64,000 nt of DNA from Orenia metallireducens (GTDB taxonomy: Bacteria; Bacillota; Halanaerobiia; Halobacteroidales; Halobacteroidaceae): contig NZ_PVNB01000017.1 in NCBI RefSeq assembly GCF_003001995.1, positions 1 to 64,000 on the forward strand, given 5' to 3'. Positions 36,791 through 46,283 of this stretch are shown here, in pieces. How positions within the stretch are numbered: the stretch's first letter is position 1; every line of letters begins with the position of its first letter. Both the position numbers and the translations under genes were made by a program. Below the pieces are notes generated by a model, which was not told where the DNA came from, did no database searches, and was given only the letters and a program-made list of their open reading frames with translations.

Positions 36791-37576
36791 ATGGATGGTG
36801 TAATCAATCTTCAGCTATGGCAAATGGCAGCTGCTTATATTTTTGTTCTGATATTATTATTTATTGTTAGGGCAAGGGGTATCTCTAGAGAGAAGGAGAT
36901 TATTGTTTCTTCGCTAAGAATGACACTACAGCTGATATTAACAGGATATATTCTTGTTTATCTATTTAATAATATAAATCCGCTATATACGATTATTGTA
37001 ATAGCAATTATGGAGGTCTTTGCTATTTATAATATCTTTAAAAGGGTCAAAAGTAAGCTTTCAAAATCCCTTAAGAGAATTATTGCTATTTCTATGTTAT
37101 GTGGGACTTTATCAAGTCTTATTTACTTCTTACTTGTTGTGATTAATATCTCTCCTTGGTATGATCCTCGCTATTTTATCCCTATTGCAGGGATGTTAAT
37201 TGGTAATTCAATGACAGGAATCTCCCTGGGGGTCACAAGACTTGTCGATGGAATGCACTCTCAAAAGCACCTTGTTGAAGCAGCCTTAATGCTTGGTGCC
37301 ACTCCTAAGATGGCTGCCAAAGAGATTGTAGATAATTCCTTTGATTCTGCTATATTGCCAACTATCAATTCTATGGTAGGAATGGGGATTGTCTTCTTAC
37401 CAGGAATGATGACAGGACAAATCTTATCTGGGACCTCTCCTGTAACAGCGATTGAATATCAGATAGCCATAATGCTTGGTATACTAGGAAGTGTTGCCTT
37501 AACTGTTATCTTATTTGTTCAATTAGGGTATAAGACTTTTTTTAATGAAGAGAGCCAATTAATGATAGATGGTTAG
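36791..37576 (+). CDS. fetB: FetB-like (UPF0014) export permease
   Basis: The 261-residue membrane protein has about seven helices and the UPF0014/YbbM signature IPIAGMLIGNSMTGISLGVTRL, EAALMLGATPKMA and VFLPGMMTGQILSG. It forms the membrane part of an ABC exporter with the preceding ATPase. The E. coli homologue exports iron; a different metal cannot be excluded here given the arsenic-rich neighbourhood. Confidence 0.9.
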   Translation: MDGVINLQLWQMAAAYIFVLILLFIVRARGISREKEIIVSSLRMTLQLILTGYILVYLFNNINPLYTIIVIAIMEVFAIYNIFKRVKSKLSKSLKRIIAISMLCGTLSSLIYFLLVVINISPWYDPRYFIPIAGMLIGNSMTGISLGVTRLVDGMHSQKHLVEAALMLGATPKMAAKEIVDNSFDSAILPTINSMVGMGIVFLPGMMTGQILSGTSPVTAIEYQIAIMLGILGSVALTVILFVQLGYKTFFNEESQLMIDG

Positions 37577-37594
37577 AAAAGTCATACTTAAATT

Positions 37595-37641
37595 AAAAAT
37601 CAAGTTTATATACTAAAATTTAGTATATAAACTTGATTTTT
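37595..37641 (+). terminator. Terminator with 23-bp perfect arms
   Basis: 37595-37617 is the exact reverse complement of 37619-37641 around a single A, and the right arm ends in a run of T. It ends the padR-fetAB unit. Confidence 0.85.
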
Positions 37642-37654
37642 TCCTTATCACTCA

Positions 37655-37860
37655 CTATTGTTCTAAAGTTGACTCTGCCTTAAAAAGCCCCTTATAATGT
37701 AATGCCTTAGATTTATGAAAATATTCTAGCTCAGCATATTTGTAATATTTTTGTGAATTAGCTGCTGTCGCCATCTTTAATCGTGCATAATGCTCTGAAA
37801 AAGCAGCATGTTCTAGAAACTTTTGTTGATAGTAGCTTTCATTTATAAGTAGAAATTTTC
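37655..37860 (-). pseudogene. Unrecognised small ORF without a normal start
   Basis: On the minus strand a frame of about 65 codons ends at 37655 and reads ...YYQQKFLEHAAFSEHYARL, KMATAANSQKYYKYAELEYF ending TLEQ. Its amphipathic, codon-like composition suggests real coding history. No ATG, GTG or TTG start exists before an internal ATG, and no ribosome site is seen. It could be a gene fragment or use a rare start. I cannot name the family. Confidence 0.35.
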
Positions 37861-37894
37861 AAGTAAAATTGATATTTAAATTTAATAGCTCATC

Positions 37895-38125
37895 TTATTC
37901 AAACCAAGCTCTAATCTCAGTTTTAGATGGGACTTTGCCATCACATTTTTTCTCACCATTGACAAACACAGCAGGAGTTTTCATTACCCCTCTAGAGACA
38001 ATCTCTGCTAAATCAGTAATGTGTTTAACCTCAGCCTCGACTCCTATTTCTTTAATTATCTCTTCAATCAGCTTAGTAGCCTTACTACACTTCCCACAAC
38101 CAGTTCCTAAAATCTCAATCTTCAT
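37895..38125 (-). CDS. Small thioredoxin-fold protein (TM0996/MTH895 family)
   Basis: The 76-residue glutaredoxin-like protein has active site TGCGKCSKA near residue 10 and cis-Pro motif GVMKTPAVFVNG. It is the last gene of a minus-strand operon with an ArsR regulator, CcdA and a thioredoxin fusion. It probably takes electrons from CcdA-linked pathways. A paralogue at 41680 accompanies the ArsP-like permease. Confidence 0.88.
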   Translation of the reverse strand: MKIEILGTGCGKCSKATKLIEEIIKEIGVEAEVKHITDLAEIVSRGVMKTPAVFVNGEKKCDGKVPSKTEIRAWFE

Positions 38126-38128
38126 GAT

Positions 38129-38485
38129 TTATTCCCCCTTAGTTATATTAGAAAGATCCTTTAATTCTTTCTGCCTTCTCTTTAAATCCTTAGCCAACAC
38201 TCGATCTAAGCAGTCAAAAAAGTCAACTACACAAGGAGTCTCTAAAGAATAAAAGACCTTCAAGCCCTCTTTTCTAAAACTAACAATTCCCACCTCCTTT
38301 AAAACTGCCAGATGCTTAGAGATACTCGCCTGACTTAAATCTATTAATTCAGTTAGAGTACAGACACAAAGCTCTTCCTGCTCAGCCAAAATATCAACTA
38401 TCATCATTCTAGCCCAATGGGCTAATGCTTTAGCAACTTTAGCTCGTGATTTGTAATATTTCTGTTTTTTCTTAATTTTGACCAA
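38129..38485 (-). CDS. ArsR-family regulator
   Basis: The 118-residue winged-helix protein has KALAHWARMMIVDIL, ELCVCTLTELIDLSQASISKHLAVLKEVGIV and a CVVDFFDC pair near residue 95. CVC in alpha3 is the arsenite-binding arrangement. It lies 3 bp before the small thioredoxin gene and probably controls this operon, and perhaps the divergent permease genes whose own arsR is broken. Confidence 0.88.
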   Translation of the reverse strand: MVKIKKKQKYYKSRAKVAKALAHWARMMIVDILAEQEELCVCTLTELIDLSQASISKHLAVLKEVGIVSFRKEGLKVFYSLETPCVVDFFDCLDRVLAKDLKRRQKELKDLSNITKGE

Positions 38486-38516
38486 CTCCTTTAATTAGTA
38501 CATTTAAATACATTAT

Positions 38517-39215
38517 TTAAGCTGTATAAATTAGATAAATTACTCCAAGCAACAATAAAACTCCACAAACCCTCTTCACTATCCTTGAAAACTTAGATTC
38601 TCCTACCCAATCTAAATAACTCTGTACCCATTCAACTAGAGTTCCTGCAACCACTATAACCAAGGCATAGCCGACTAGATAGCTTCCCATCAAAAAAATA
38701 GCATAAACTAGATTACTAGTAGAGAGATTAAAAACTACCCCCAGTGCAGGGGCAAGATAAGCAAAGGTACAAGGACCTAAAGCCACTCCCAGAACTAACC
38801 CTAATAGCAAAGCACCTAGATAACCCTTACTTTTAACAACTTTACTACTATTATCATCCCAATCAAAGGAGATAATCTCTAAAAAATTCAGTCCCATAAT
38901 AAAGAAGACTCCTGCTACCAAGTAATTACCCCAGCTACCTAAGTCACCGATTAATCTCCCTAACAAAGCAGTAACTACTCCAATTATAAAGAGGCTTATT
39001 ATCATTCCTAGAGTAAATAACAGAGATAATTTAAAAGCCCGTTTAGTGGATAATTTTTCTTGACCATTGATATATCCTACAATTAAGGGGATACTACTTA
39101 GGTGGCAAGGACTGAGTAACACACTTAACATCCCCCAGATAAAAGCTGCTAATAAAGCAATACTAGCACTTGCAGTTAAAGAGTTAGTAACCCAAGTAAA
39201 TAGCTCTCTAATCAT
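38517..39215 (-). CDS. CcdA-like thiol-disulfide electron carrier
   Basis: The 232-residue protein has six helices and the paired CcdA motifs LSPCHLSSIPLIVGYI (about 34-49) and LGPCTFAYLAPAL (about 150-162), with one redox Cys in each half. It moves reducing equivalents from cytoplasmic thioredoxin to the extracytoplasmic side. Its start overlaps the end of the thioredoxin-fusion gene by 8 bp, so the two are translationally coupled and very likely functional partners. Confidence 0.92.
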   Translation of the reverse strand: MIRELFTWVTNSLTASASIALLAAFIWGMLSVLLSPCHLSSIPLIVGYINGQEKLSTKRAFKLSLLFTLGMIISLFIIGVVTALLGRLIGDLGSWGNYLVAGVFFIMGLNFLEIISFDWDDNSSKVVKSKGYLGALLLGLVLGVALGPCTFAYLAPALGVVFNLSTSNLVYAIFLMGSYLVGYALVIVVAGTLVEWVQSYLDWVGESKFSRIVKRVCGVLLLLGVIYLIYTA

Positions 39216-40089
39216 TCTTCTTCACCCCAAGCTCCACTAACTTCTCTACAATCTTCTCCTTAGCCAAAAATCCTTCATGGCGCCAGACCTCTTGCCCCTT
39301 CTTATCAAAGAAAATCTGAGTAGGTATAACCTTAATTTGATATTTATAAGCTACATCCTGCTCTATCGCTATATCCGCCAAGATAATATTGGCTTGATCT
39401 TGATACTCTTCTTCTAATTCTGCAAAGATTGGCTTCATCATCTTACAAGGAACACAGCTAGAAGAACCTAAATCTAATACTGTTGGCTTACCATTCTTTA
39501 ATAAAGCTGTAATTGGATGTTCTAATTCTTTATTTTTTTCTGCTTTAAGCCACTTTTGATTCTTAATAATTTTAGCTTTAGATTTTAAATTATATAAATA
39601 ATCTCTAATAGCTAAATCCTTCTTCTGATTAATAAGATAAGCTTCTAGCTTTTGAGCAAGATCCTGATACTCTGTTTTCTTTAACTTGGGATTATCAGAG
39701 TATAGCTCTGCTACCTCTGCTTGACTGACTTTAATATCTTTAGTTATGTACTTAACTACCTCTTGAGCATAAGCATCTTTAATTTTAGTTTGATTTTTAT
39801 CCTTTACCTCCAACCCTAACTCTTTTGCCTGCTGATATAATAGCTCTTGTATAATTAAGCTATCTAATAAATCCTCTTTATTATACTTAAACCTCTGTTG
39901 ATATTCTGTAGGCAAACTTTGAAATTCCTCTTCTAAATTCTCCTTAGTAATCTCATTTCCATTGACAGTAGCTAACACATTCTGATCTAAAATACTTTTA
40001 GCATCCTCTTTATAAAAAGAGATTAATGCTATTGCTATACCAAAGATCAATGAGATAATCAATAAGGGCTTGACTTTAATTTTGATCAC
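39208..40089 (-). CDS. Exported SurA_N-thioredoxin fusion protein
   Basis: The 293-residue protein begins with an uncleaved-type signal anchor (about 7-24). A SurA/PpiC-like N-terminal chaperone domain follows (NVLATVNGNEITKENLEEEF, LLDSLIIQELLYQQAKELGL), then, after about residue 180, a thioredoxin domain with active site SSCVPCKMM and cis-Pro VIPTQIFFD. It should face the space outside the inner membrane and receive electrons from CcdA. SurA_N domains bind unfolded outer-membrane proteins, so the fusion could reduce or guard client proteins. Confidence 0.82.
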   Translation of the reverse strand: MIKIKVKPLLIISLIFGIAIALISFYKEDAKSILDQNVLATVNGNEITKENLEEEFQSLPTEYQQRFKYNKEDLLDSLIIQELLYQQAKELGLEVKDKNQTKIKDAYAQEVVKYITKDIKVSQAEVAELYSDNPKLKKTEYQDLAQKLEAYLINQKKDLAIRDYLYNLKSKAKIIKNQKWLKAEKNKELEHPITALLKNGKPTVLDLGSSSCVPCKMMKPIFAELEEEYQDQANIILADIAIEQDVAYKYQIKVIPTQIFFDKKGQEVWRHEGFLAKEKIVEKLVELGVKKND

Positions 40090-40138
40090 TAAACCCGCTC
40101 CTTTTCTTTTTAAAGTAATTAATTCCTATATCTTCCTC

Positions 40139-40168
40139 CAACTATATTACTATATCGGAATATAGTTG
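40139..40168. promoter_or_regulatory. Palindromic operator upstream of the redox operon
   Basis: CAACTATATT (40139-40148) and AATATAGTTG (40159-40168) form a 10-bp inverted repeat 50 bp before the minus-strand operon, suitable for an ArsR-family dimer. Confidence 0.55.
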
Positions 40169-40258
40169 TCAATTTCTCTTGACAAAGATTAATACTAGTA
40201 TTATAATCTATATTAGAAAAACGTAATATACTAAACTATATTTTTTAACACATACATT

Positions 40259-40276
40259 AGTATATTCTAATATACT
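40259..40276. promoter_or_regulatory. Palindromic operator before the broken arsR
   Basis: AGTATATT-CT-AATATACT is a perfect 8-2-8 inverted repeat 22 bp before ATG 40298. A related AATATACTAAACTATATT occurs at about 40226-40243. Confidence 0.55.
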
Positions 40277-40297
40277 GTTAAAAGGAAAGAGCAACCT

Positions 40298-40608
40298 ATG
40301 TTAGTCAAACTAAAAAGTAACTTATTCAAAGGATTAGCCCATCCAATTAGAATTCAGATCTAGAGCTATTAAAAGATGGGGAACTATGTGTCTGTACTAT
40401 CTATGAAGAGCTAGATCAGAGCCAGTCTAATATCTCTCAACATTTAAGTAAGCTCAAAACAGCTAACCTAGTTGAAAGTAGAAAGGATGGCTTACAGGTT
40501 TATTATAATTTAAAAAGTGATAATATTAGAGAGCTTTTAAAACTATCTAAGGAGATTTTATTAGATCAGTTAGATGAGACTAGACAAAGTTTAACAAGGG
40601 AGGAATAA
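40298..40608 (+). pseudogene. ArsR-family regulator with a one-base deletion
   Basis: ATG 40298 starts MLVKLKSNLFKGLAHPIRIQI and then hits TAG. In the next frame the protein continues LELLKDGELCVCTIYEELDQSQSNISQHLSKLKTANLV to TAA 40608. Adding one T near 40352 (ATC TTA GAG CTA) would restore the normal LAHPIRIQILELLKDGELCVC sequence. It is either a recent frameshift or a sequencing error, since the rest is perfectly kept. It directly precedes the ArsP-like permease gene. Confidence 0.85.
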
Positions 40609-40611
40609 CAG

Positions 40612-41583
40612 ATGATTAAATGGTTTGCAGATTTAGTAATTTATGATTGGTTAGGTTTTGATGGAGCGACTCGCTTAGGTGAGTCAGTTCACTTCTTCTT
40701 TTACGATACTATCAAAATCTTATTCCTATTGAGTGTGATGATCTTCTTTATCTCCATTTTAAGAAGCTTCTTTTCACCAGAGAAGACTAAGAAGTTATTG
40801 AGCCATAGGAAAAAATATGTTGGTAATGTATTGGCTTCGATTTTAGGGGTAGTAACTCCTTTCTGTTCCTGTTCATCAGTTCCAATTTTTATTGGTTTTA
40901 TTGAGTCAGGAGTACCTTTAGGAATTACATTCTCCTTTTTGATTACCTCTCCAATCGTTAATGAGATAGCTTTGGTAATGTTATACTCATTATTTGGCTG
41001 GAAGATAGGCACACTATATTTAATTAGTGGAGTAGTAGTTGGAGTTGTTGGTGGAATTATTATTGGAGCTTTAGGCTTAGAAGATGAAGTGGAAGAGTAT
41101 GTTTATCAGATTCAAATCAATGATGAAGATCAAGGTGAAGCTCTTGCTCAAGAAAGTAAGAAGGAAATGTGGCGAAGAAAGATTGAATTTGCTAAAGGTG
41201 AGGTTAAAGAGATAGTTGGGCGTGTTTGGAAGTATGTCTTTATTGGAATAGGAATTGGTGCTTTAATTCATGGTTATGCCCCTGCTAGTTTATTAGCTAA
41301 ATATGCAGGAGAAGGAAATCCTTTTGCAGTTATTTTAGCAGTTCTATTTGGAATTCCATTATACTCTAATGCTGTTGGTACAATTCCAATTGTGCAAGCT
41401 CTAATGAGTAAAGGAGTAGCAACAGGAACAGCATTAAGCTTTATGATGGCTGTTACTGCATTATCTTTACCAGCAATGATTATTCTAAGAAAGGTAATTA
41501 AGCCTAAGTTAATCACTATATTTGTTACTGTAGTAGGTTTATCAATTATAGGGATAGGTTATTTATTTAATTTTGTGATGTAG
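40612..41583 (+). CDS. ArsP-like permease (DUF318/PF03773)
   Basis: The 323-residue protein has about eight membrane helices. It shows the family signature GVVTPFCSCSSVPIFIGFIESGVPLG with a vicinal Cys pair, and the second repeat VLFGIPLYSNAVGTIPIVQALMSKG. ArsP members export methylated or aromatic trivalent arsenicals. The arsR immediately upstream and the nearby ars genes support a metalloid role, but the substrate is not proven by sequence. Confidence 0.85.
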   Translation: MIKWFADLVIYDWLGFDGATRLGESVHFFFYDTIKILFLLSVMIFFISILRSFFSPEKTKKLLSHRKKYVGNVLASILGVVTPFCSCSSVPIFIGFIESGVPLGITFSFLITSPIVNEIALVMLYSLFGWKIGTLYLISGVVVGVVGGIIIGALGLEDEVEEYVYQIQINDEDQGEALAQESKKEMWRRKIEFAKGEVKEIVGRVWKYVFIGIGIGALIHGYAPASLLAKYAGEGNPFAVILAVLFGIPLYSNAVGTIPIVQALMSKGVATGTALSFMMAVTALSLPAMIILRKVIKPKLITIFVTVVGLSIIGIGYLFNFVM

Positions 41584-41663
41584 ATATTAGTGATTGGTAA
41601 TTAGTCATTTGTAATTAGTAAATTCTTTAACCAATCACCAATTACTAGTTACTAATTACTAAA
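41583..41663. repeat. Heptamer-periodic hairpin repeat
   Basis: TGATTGG-TAATTAG-TCATTTG-TAATTAG and the antiparallel CCAATCA-CCAATTA-CTAGTTA-CTAATTA-CT fold together between the permease and thioredoxin genes. Confidence 0.6.
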
Positions 41664-41679
41664 ATAAGGAGGTGTTAAG

Positions 41680-41910
41680 ATGAAGATTACAGTTTATGGT
41701 CCAGGTTGTACTAACTGTGTTACTTTGGCTGATCATGCTCAAGCTGCTGCTAAAGAGCTAGGTCTTGATGTAGAGATTGAGAAGGTAGAGGACTTTGCTG
41801 AGATTGCTAAAGCAGGGATTATGAACACTCCAGGCTTAGCGATTGATGGTCAGGTTAAGGTCAAAGGAAGAGTACCTAGTATAGAAAAGATTAAAGAATT
41901 ACTTAAATAA
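41680..41910 (+). CDS. Small thioredoxin-fold protein (TM0996/MTH895 family)
   Basis: The 76-residue glutaredoxin-like protein has active site GPGCTNCVTLA near residue 10 and cis-Pro motif GIMNTPGLAIDG. It follows the ArsP-like permease, a pairing common for this family. It may deliver reduced substrate or keep the permease cysteines reduced. It has a strong AAGGAGG site. Confidence 0.88.
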   Translation: MKITVYGPGCTNCVTLADHAQAAAKELGLDVEIEKVEDFAEIAKAGIMNTPGLAIDGQVKVKGRVPSIEKIKELLK

Positions 41911-41912
41911 AA

Positions 41913-41954
41913 AAAACAGGTCACAGGGGATAATTATCCCCTGTGACCTGTTTT
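41913..41954. terminator. Perfect 42-bp palindrome, bidirectional terminator
   Basis: 41913-41933 is the exact reverse complement of 41934-41954 (arms begin AAAACAGGTCACAGGGG). It separates the convergent thioredoxin and arsC genes. Confidence 0.9.
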
Positions 41955-41961
41955 AATAATC

Positions 41962-42378
41962 TTACTCAGCTAACCACTTTTTAATCTGCTCTTCAATTTT
42001 ATCTCTTACTTCTCTAAACTTATTTAACTTCTCTTCCTCATTACCTTCAAAAGCTACTGGGTCTTCAAAAGCCCAATGCAACCTTTTAGTTACTCCAGGA
42101 AAGGTTGGGCAGTTTTCTTCAGCATCTGCACATACTGTAATTAAATATCCAAAGTGTTTTTTACCTAAATAATCTTTAAGTGGAGTAGACGCTTGCTTGC
42201 TGATATCTATTCCTATTTCATCCATTACTTTAATAGTATAAGGATTTATCCCTTTAGCATCTAAACCACCACTATACACTTCAAATTTTTCTCTGGCATA
42301 TTTTCTTAAAAATGCTTCTGCCATTTGACTACGGGCAGAATTACCTGTACAAAGAAATAATACTTTAGTTTTATTCAT
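41962..42378 (-). CDS. arsC: Arsenate reductase ArsC (low-MW phosphatase type)
   Basis: The 138-residue protein has the P-loop LCTGNSARSQMAE (Cys 10) and CADAEENCPTFPG, giving the Cys10-Cys82-Cys89-like triad of thioredoxin-coupled ArsC. It reduces arsenate to arsenite, the substrate of Acr3. It is a single-gene unit on the minus strand preceded by GAGGAGGG. Confidence 0.94.
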   Translation of the reverse strand: MNKTKVLFLCTGNSARSQMAEAFLRKYAREKFEVYSGGLDAKGINPYTIKVMDEIGIDISKQASTPLKDYLGKKHFGYLITVCADAEENCPTFPGVTKRLHWAFEDPVAFEGNEEEKLNKFREVRDKIEEQIKKWLAE

Positions 42379-42553
42379 CTCAAGCCCTCCTCATAAATAA
42401 TAATGAAATTTAGTATTTTTAATAATTTCAAGATCAATTAGTTAATAACCTGTTTGTTCTCTGTTAATATTATGTTAAATTAAAGATTGGGTATAATATT
42501 AAATAGGAATATGAATATTTTTATAGAATAAAAGTAATCTAGAGGTAAATTTA

Positions 42554-42814
42554 ATGTTTAATCTAGAAAAGGTTAGGTTTAAGAATATCCTAGAGCTTGA
42601 TAGCTTAGGATTTCCAGATAATAAGATAACTACAATCATTGGTCCTAGTGGAGCAGGTAAGTCAACCTTACTAAAATTGTTGAATAATATGATCAGTATA
42701 GATTCAGGAACTCTTTTATATAAGGGTCAAGATATTAATCAACTCAATCCAGTTGAGTTGAGAAGAGAAGTGATTATGTTAGCTCAGAACGCTATTATAG
42801 ATAAACAAATCTAG
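42554..42814 (+). pseudogene. Truncated FetA-like ATPase
   Basis: The 86-residue product aligns with the start of FetA at 36149 (MFNLEKVRFKNILELDSLGF, GPSGAGKSTLLKLLNNMISIDSG, VELRREVIMLAQ). It stops right after the Q-loop, so the signature and Walker B motifs are missing. REP-like repeats begin at the break. It is a dead partial duplicate with no permease behind it. Confidence 0.85.
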
Positions 42815-42825
42815 AATGTAATTTT

Positions 42826-42952
42826 CCCCTCTCTTGAGAGAGTAATACGGAGAGTCTCATTTAAGACTCGTAGGGAAGAGAGGGGTTAGGGGTGAGTTTG
42901 AGTTCTTAAAATCTCACAACGCCCCCAGCCCCTCTTAATCTTAAGAGGGGAG
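42826..42952. repeat. REP-like C-rich/G-rich palindromic repeats
   Basis: CCCCTCTCTTGAGAG pairs with AAGAGAGGGG (42877-42885 region), which is followed by TTAGGGGTGAGTTT. A second unit CTCACAACGCCCCCAGCCCCTC...TTAAGAGGGGAG (42913-42952) follows in opposite sense. Such AGAGGGGTTAGGGGTGAG-like repeats are scattered in many bacterial genomes. Their GC content is far above the neighbourhood. Confidence 0.6.
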
Positions 42953-43313
42953 TAAAAAATAAATTTCTTTTTAAGGTTGTTTATCTATATAAAGGTACTA
43001 TATTATGGGAGTTATATAATACTAGTGAGATTAGATAATAAAATTTAAGAAATATGAATACCTTTTAGGATAATCCTGAGAGGTGTTTTTTTATTTATCA
43101 ATTTTTTGATTTTGATTATAATTTTGTGGATAGTATTTTGATTTATCTCTAAGTATTTTCTACCTGAGATAAATCAGTGATATAATCAATTGTAAAATAG
43201 TGAGGTGATAAGTATAAAGAGGTTACAACAAGCGTCTTAGTAGGTGGTTCCCTTGTAGATAAGACTATACCATTAATTATTGGACTCTAGTAGGTTAAAG
43301 CTTAATTAAAAAC

Positions 43314-43370
43314 TTGACAATTGAATTTATATTTCTTATAATTAACATATAATTTTATTGGTATATACCA
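43314..43370 (+). promoter_or_regulatory. Consensus promoter with GntR-type operator
   Basis: TTGACA (43314-43319), a 17-base spacer and TATAAT (43337-43342) are a full consensus promoter. The perfect palindrome TGGTATATACCA (43359-43370) overlaps the start site, the form of GntR/HutC-family operators. No cognate GntR gene is in the window. Confidence 0.7.
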
Positions 43371-43470
43371 CTACTAAAGCTTTGAGGATATAAGAACCAT
43401 ATAAGAAGTTTAAGAACTATCAGGAATTATTTCAAAATAAATAGATAAAAGAAAATTTTTTATTATCAAT

Positions 43471-43498
43471 CTTGGTATAGACCAAGGTATAAATACCT
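43471..43498 (+). promoter_or_regulatory. Overlapping palindromes in the bglA leader
   Basis: CTTGGT-ATAG-ACCAAG (43471-43486) shares its end with AGGTAT-AA-ATACCT (43485-43498). They may be further operator copies or RNA hairpins. Confidence 0.45.
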
Positions 43499-43548
43499 AC
43501 TTGTTAATTGAAAGAAGAGGTTATATTATTGATTATAAATACTTTTAG

Positions 43549-45024
<1,476 letters not shown>

Positions 45025-45094
45025 TATCATTATTTAGCAATAAAATAATATAATATCAATTTCATTTAGAGGTCATAAAAGTATAGTAGTAGAT

Positions 45095-45155
45095 AAAAGA
45101 GTCCAGGATTAATACCTATTTGTAAGTGTATTTAGCATTGGCTCTTTTTTCTAAT
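45095..45155 (+). terminator. Terminator after the GH1 gene
   Basis: AAAAGAGTC (45095-45103) pairs with GGCTCTTTT (45140-45148), followed by TTCT. The large loop makes it moderate. Confidence 0.55.
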
Positions 45156-45222
45156 TGTTTTAAATTTTTGAAGTTAGAGATATAATTAAAGATAACTTAT
45201 ATTAGAATAAGAAGGTGAAAAA

Positions 45223-45765
45223 ATGACAGAAAAAGAGAAGATGTTAGCTGGAGAGTTGTATAATGCTGCTGATGAGCAATTGGTCTTAGAAAGAATTAAT
45301 GCTAGAAAAATGACACGACTTTTTAATGAATCAACAGATAAGAACAGACATGATATTCTTAAAGAGCTCTTTGCTAGTACTGGGGAGCGATTTTATATTG
45401 AGCCAAACTTTCGCTGTGATTATGGTAGTAATATTTATCTTGAAGATAACTTCTATGCCAATTTTGATTGTATTATCTTAGATGTCTGTAAAGTTACTAT
45501 AGGTAAGAACTGTATGTTAGGACCAAGAGTATCTATTTATACTGCTACCCACCCATTAGATGCTAAGTTAAGGGTTTCAGGAGCAGAATATGGTAAGCCA
45601 GTAACAATTGGTGATAATGTTTGGATTGGGGGCAGTGCTGTAATTAATCCAGGTGTTACTATTGGTGATAATGTTGTAGTAGCTTCTGGTGCTGTTGTTA
45701 TTAAGGATGTACCTGATAATGTAGTTGTAGGAGGAAATCCTGCTAAAATCATTAAGGAGCTTTAG
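45223..45765 (+). CDS. Maltose/galactoside O-acetyltransferase (left-handed beta-helix)
   Basis: The 180-residue protein has the Maa domain ([25 protein letters not shown]) and hexapeptide repeats with the acetyl-CoA site His in TATHPLDAK and [31 protein letters not shown]. It acetylates free sugars in the cytoplasm, usually regarded as detoxification of excess sugar. A GAAGGTG site precedes it. Confidence 0.93.
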   Translation: MTEKEKMLAGELYNAADEQLVLERINARKMTRLFNESTDKNRHDILKELFASTGERFYIEPNFRCDYGSNIYLEDNFYANFDCIILDVCKVTIGKNCMLGPRVSIYTATHPLDAKLRVSGAEYGKPVTIGDNVWIGGSAVINPGVTIGDNVVVASGAVVIKDVPDNVVVGGNPAKIIKEL

Positions 45766-45810
45766 TATTATAATCAATTAATAAAATTAATATCTAGGAG
45801 GATAAAGACG

Positions 45811-46200
45811 ATGAGAATAGAACATATCGCAATTTGGACTGATAATCTTGAAAGATTAAAGGAATTTTATAGTACATACTTTAATGCTACAGCAGGAGAT
45901 AAATATATTAATGAGTCTAAAAACTTTGAATCATATTTTTTATCTTTTGATCAAGGGTGTCGCTTAGAGATTATGCATAAGCCATCAATACCTAAAAACC
46001 TAAATAATACTGCTGATCAGTGTCTAGGATTAATTCATTTTGCAATCTCAGTTGGGAGTAAGAACAAAGTTTTAGCTCTTACAGAGAGGTTAGAAGAAGA
46101 TGGTTATGAGGTTATAGGTGAGCCTCGAATGACCGGTGATGGATATTTTGAAAGTGTAATTCTAGACCCAGATGGAAATAGAATTGAAATAACTACTTAA
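45811..46200 (+). CDS. VOC-family (glyoxalase-like) protein
   Basis: The 129-residue protein has two beta-alpha-beta-beta-beta modules. Possible metal ligands are His 5 (MRIEHIAIW), the Glu in LEIMHK, the His in LIHFAISVG and the Glu near the end (NRIEITT). It resembles small lactoylglutathione-lyase-like proteins. The substrate is unknown; methylglyoxal made by MgsA (62775) is a tempting but unproven candidate. Confidence 0.85.
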   Translation: MRIEHIAIWTDNLERLKEFYSTYFNATAGDKYINESKNFESYFLSFDQGCRLEIMHKPSIPKNLNNTADQCLGLIHFAISVGSKNKVLALTERLEEDGYEVIGEPRMTGDGYFESVILDPDGNRIEITT

Positions 46201-46283
46201 AAAGATAGATTTAAAACTTCTAAATAATATTTTAGATTAATTTATGAATTAGGATTTATTTGAGGTTAAAAGGAGGCTTTTAG

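Noticed and set aside
37869-38252. Plus-strand ORF of 127 residues
   Set aside because: It is the antisense of the small thioredoxin and ArsR genes, both of which have clear family motifs.
42826-42952. CRISPR array
   Set aside because: Only two related palindromic units in opposite orientation, with no regular spacing and no cas genes; REP-like repeats explain it better.
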